64,000 nt of DNA from an uncultured bacterium. GTDB lineage: Bacteria; Actinomycetota; Actinomycetes; S36-B12; CAIYMF01. The notes beneath the pieces were generated by a model. The model was not told the origin of the DNA, did no database searches, and saw nothing but the letters and a program-made list of their open reading frames with translations. Within the stretch, counting starts at the first letter, position 1. Each line of letters begins with the position of its first letter. Made by a program: the position numbers and the translations under genes. The DNA is taken from assembly GCA_903826575.1 (NCBI GenBank), contig CAIKEU010000064.1:1-64000 (forward strand), read 5' to 3'. Below are positions 63,609-64,000 of this stretch, one piece after another.

Positions 63609-64000
63609 GTGTTTATCGCGCGATTCGGTTCAGTAGGAAGTGAAAAGCCGGCTGTCGGCACCGGTGATGGACGGTGGTTTGACCCAAGTGGGATTCCCGG
63701 TTTCGATGAGCGTGATCTCGTCGCCAGTGATGGCATCGGTCGAATCGCATCGATACTTGCGTCGGGTGGTCTTGCAGAACTCAATGTCGACGGACTGCGC
63801 GTTGGCGCACCGATTCCAAAGCCGGAAAGCATTATTTGCATTGGCCTAAATTACGCCGACCATGCCGCCGAGTCCGGTATGCCTATCCCAGCTGAACCCA
63901 TCGTCTTCATGAAGAAGTCCAACACGCTAATCGGTCCCTATGACATGGTGCACATCCCGCGCATGTCTGTGAAGACGGATTGGGAAGTCGAGTTGGGAAT
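63609..64000 (+). CDS. fumarylacetoacetate-hydrolase-family enzyme (partial, runs off the window)
   Basis: About 130 codons from GTG 63609, which has GAAAGG ten bases upstream. They read MFIARFGSVGSEKPAVGTGD, then SIICIGLNYADHAAESGMP, PIVFMKKSNTLIGPYD and VKTDWEVELG, the FAH core with metal-binding EVELG near the window edge. In a deoxy-sugar-acid cluster it is a candidate 2,4-diketo-3-deoxy-acid hydrolase giving pyruvate and lactate or an analogue. Other FAH activities remain possible. The C-terminal part is not in the window. Confidence 0.85.
   Translation, partial: MFIARFGSVGSEKPAVGTGDGRWFDPSGIPGFDERDLVASDGIGRIASILASGGLAELNVDGLRVGAPIPKPESIICIGLNYADHAAESGMPIPAEPIVFMKKSNTLIGPYDMVHIPRMSVKTDWEVELG

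Noticed and set aside
1..64000. CRISPR arrays, tRNA or rRNA genes and insertion sequences
   Set aside because: No regularly spaced repeats, tRNA T-loop patterns, rRNA blocks or transposase-like proteins were recognised; a tRNAscan and ISfinder run would settle this.

Overview
The window looks like a chromosomal segment of an actinobacterium (Actinomycetota) of moderate G+C, about 55-60% by eye. The signs are frequent GTG starts, many start codons with no Shine-Dalgarno but a TAnnnT box exactly six bases upstream (leaderless transcripts), sugar importers without a linked ATPase, a RipA-like NlpC/P60 endopeptidase, a SHOCT/DUF6325/LURP-one cluster and tandem secreted phosphodiester glycosidase lipoproteins. 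I see no rRNA, tRNA, CRISPR array, prophage or insertion sequence. Coding density is very high and no gap exceeds 300 bases. The lineage cannot be fixed more precisely from sequence reading alone.

Region 1 (1-8025): an operon of a Baeyer-Villiger type monooxygenase, a glutamine-synthetase-fold ligase and a hormone-sensitive-lipase type esterase; then a small zinc-ribbon protein, a HAD phosphatase, a beta-lactamase-fold serine hydrolase and a broken SulP anion transporter. Region 2 (8041-14137): a stress- or envelope-like block with a LURP-one protein, a SHOCT protein, a DUF6325 protein, a four-helix membrane protein, an unusual double-deck histidine kinase facing a NarL-type response regulator, a GlsB-like membrane protein and a 72-residue helical protein with a clear terminator.

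Region 3 (14238-23050): an amidohydrolase and a glutamine synthetase homologue, divergently transcribed and resembling the two halves of FluG; a small conserved protein; a NlpC/P60 endopeptidase; a DUF2853 protein; a secreted M4 metalloprotease; and a cytochrome P450. Region 4 (23126-41311): a Wzx/Wzy-type exopolysaccharide locus with glycosyltransferases, an asparagine-synthase-like enzyme without the glutaminase cysteine, a polyprenyl-phosphate sugar transferase, flippase, chain-length protein, polymerase, a secreted beta-helix protein, a polysaccharide deacetylase and all four dTDP-L-rhamnose genes (rmlB, rmlD, rmlA, rmlC).

Region 5 (41378-48425): an aldo/keto reductase, two tandem paralogous lipoproteins of the phosphodiester glycosidase family, a small membrane protein and a CUT1 sugar importer (binding protein plus two permeases). 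Region 6 (48429-56296): a histidine-degradation operon fragment (M20 amidohydrolase, HutF, HutD, alpha/beta hydrolase), a phytanoyl-CoA-dioxygenase-like protein, an orphan NMT1-type binding lipoprotein, an SDR dehydrogenase and an EamA exporter.

Region 7 (56405-64000): an IclR regulator whose own start is overlapped by two 16-base palindromes, followed by a co-directional run of zinc alcohol dehydrogenase, enolase-superfamily dehydratase, CUT1 importer, SDR dehydrogenase and a fumarylacetoacetate-hydrolase-family enzyme cut by the window edge. Together these match the logic of a non-phosphorylative sugar-acid pathway of the L-fucose/L-rhamnose kind.
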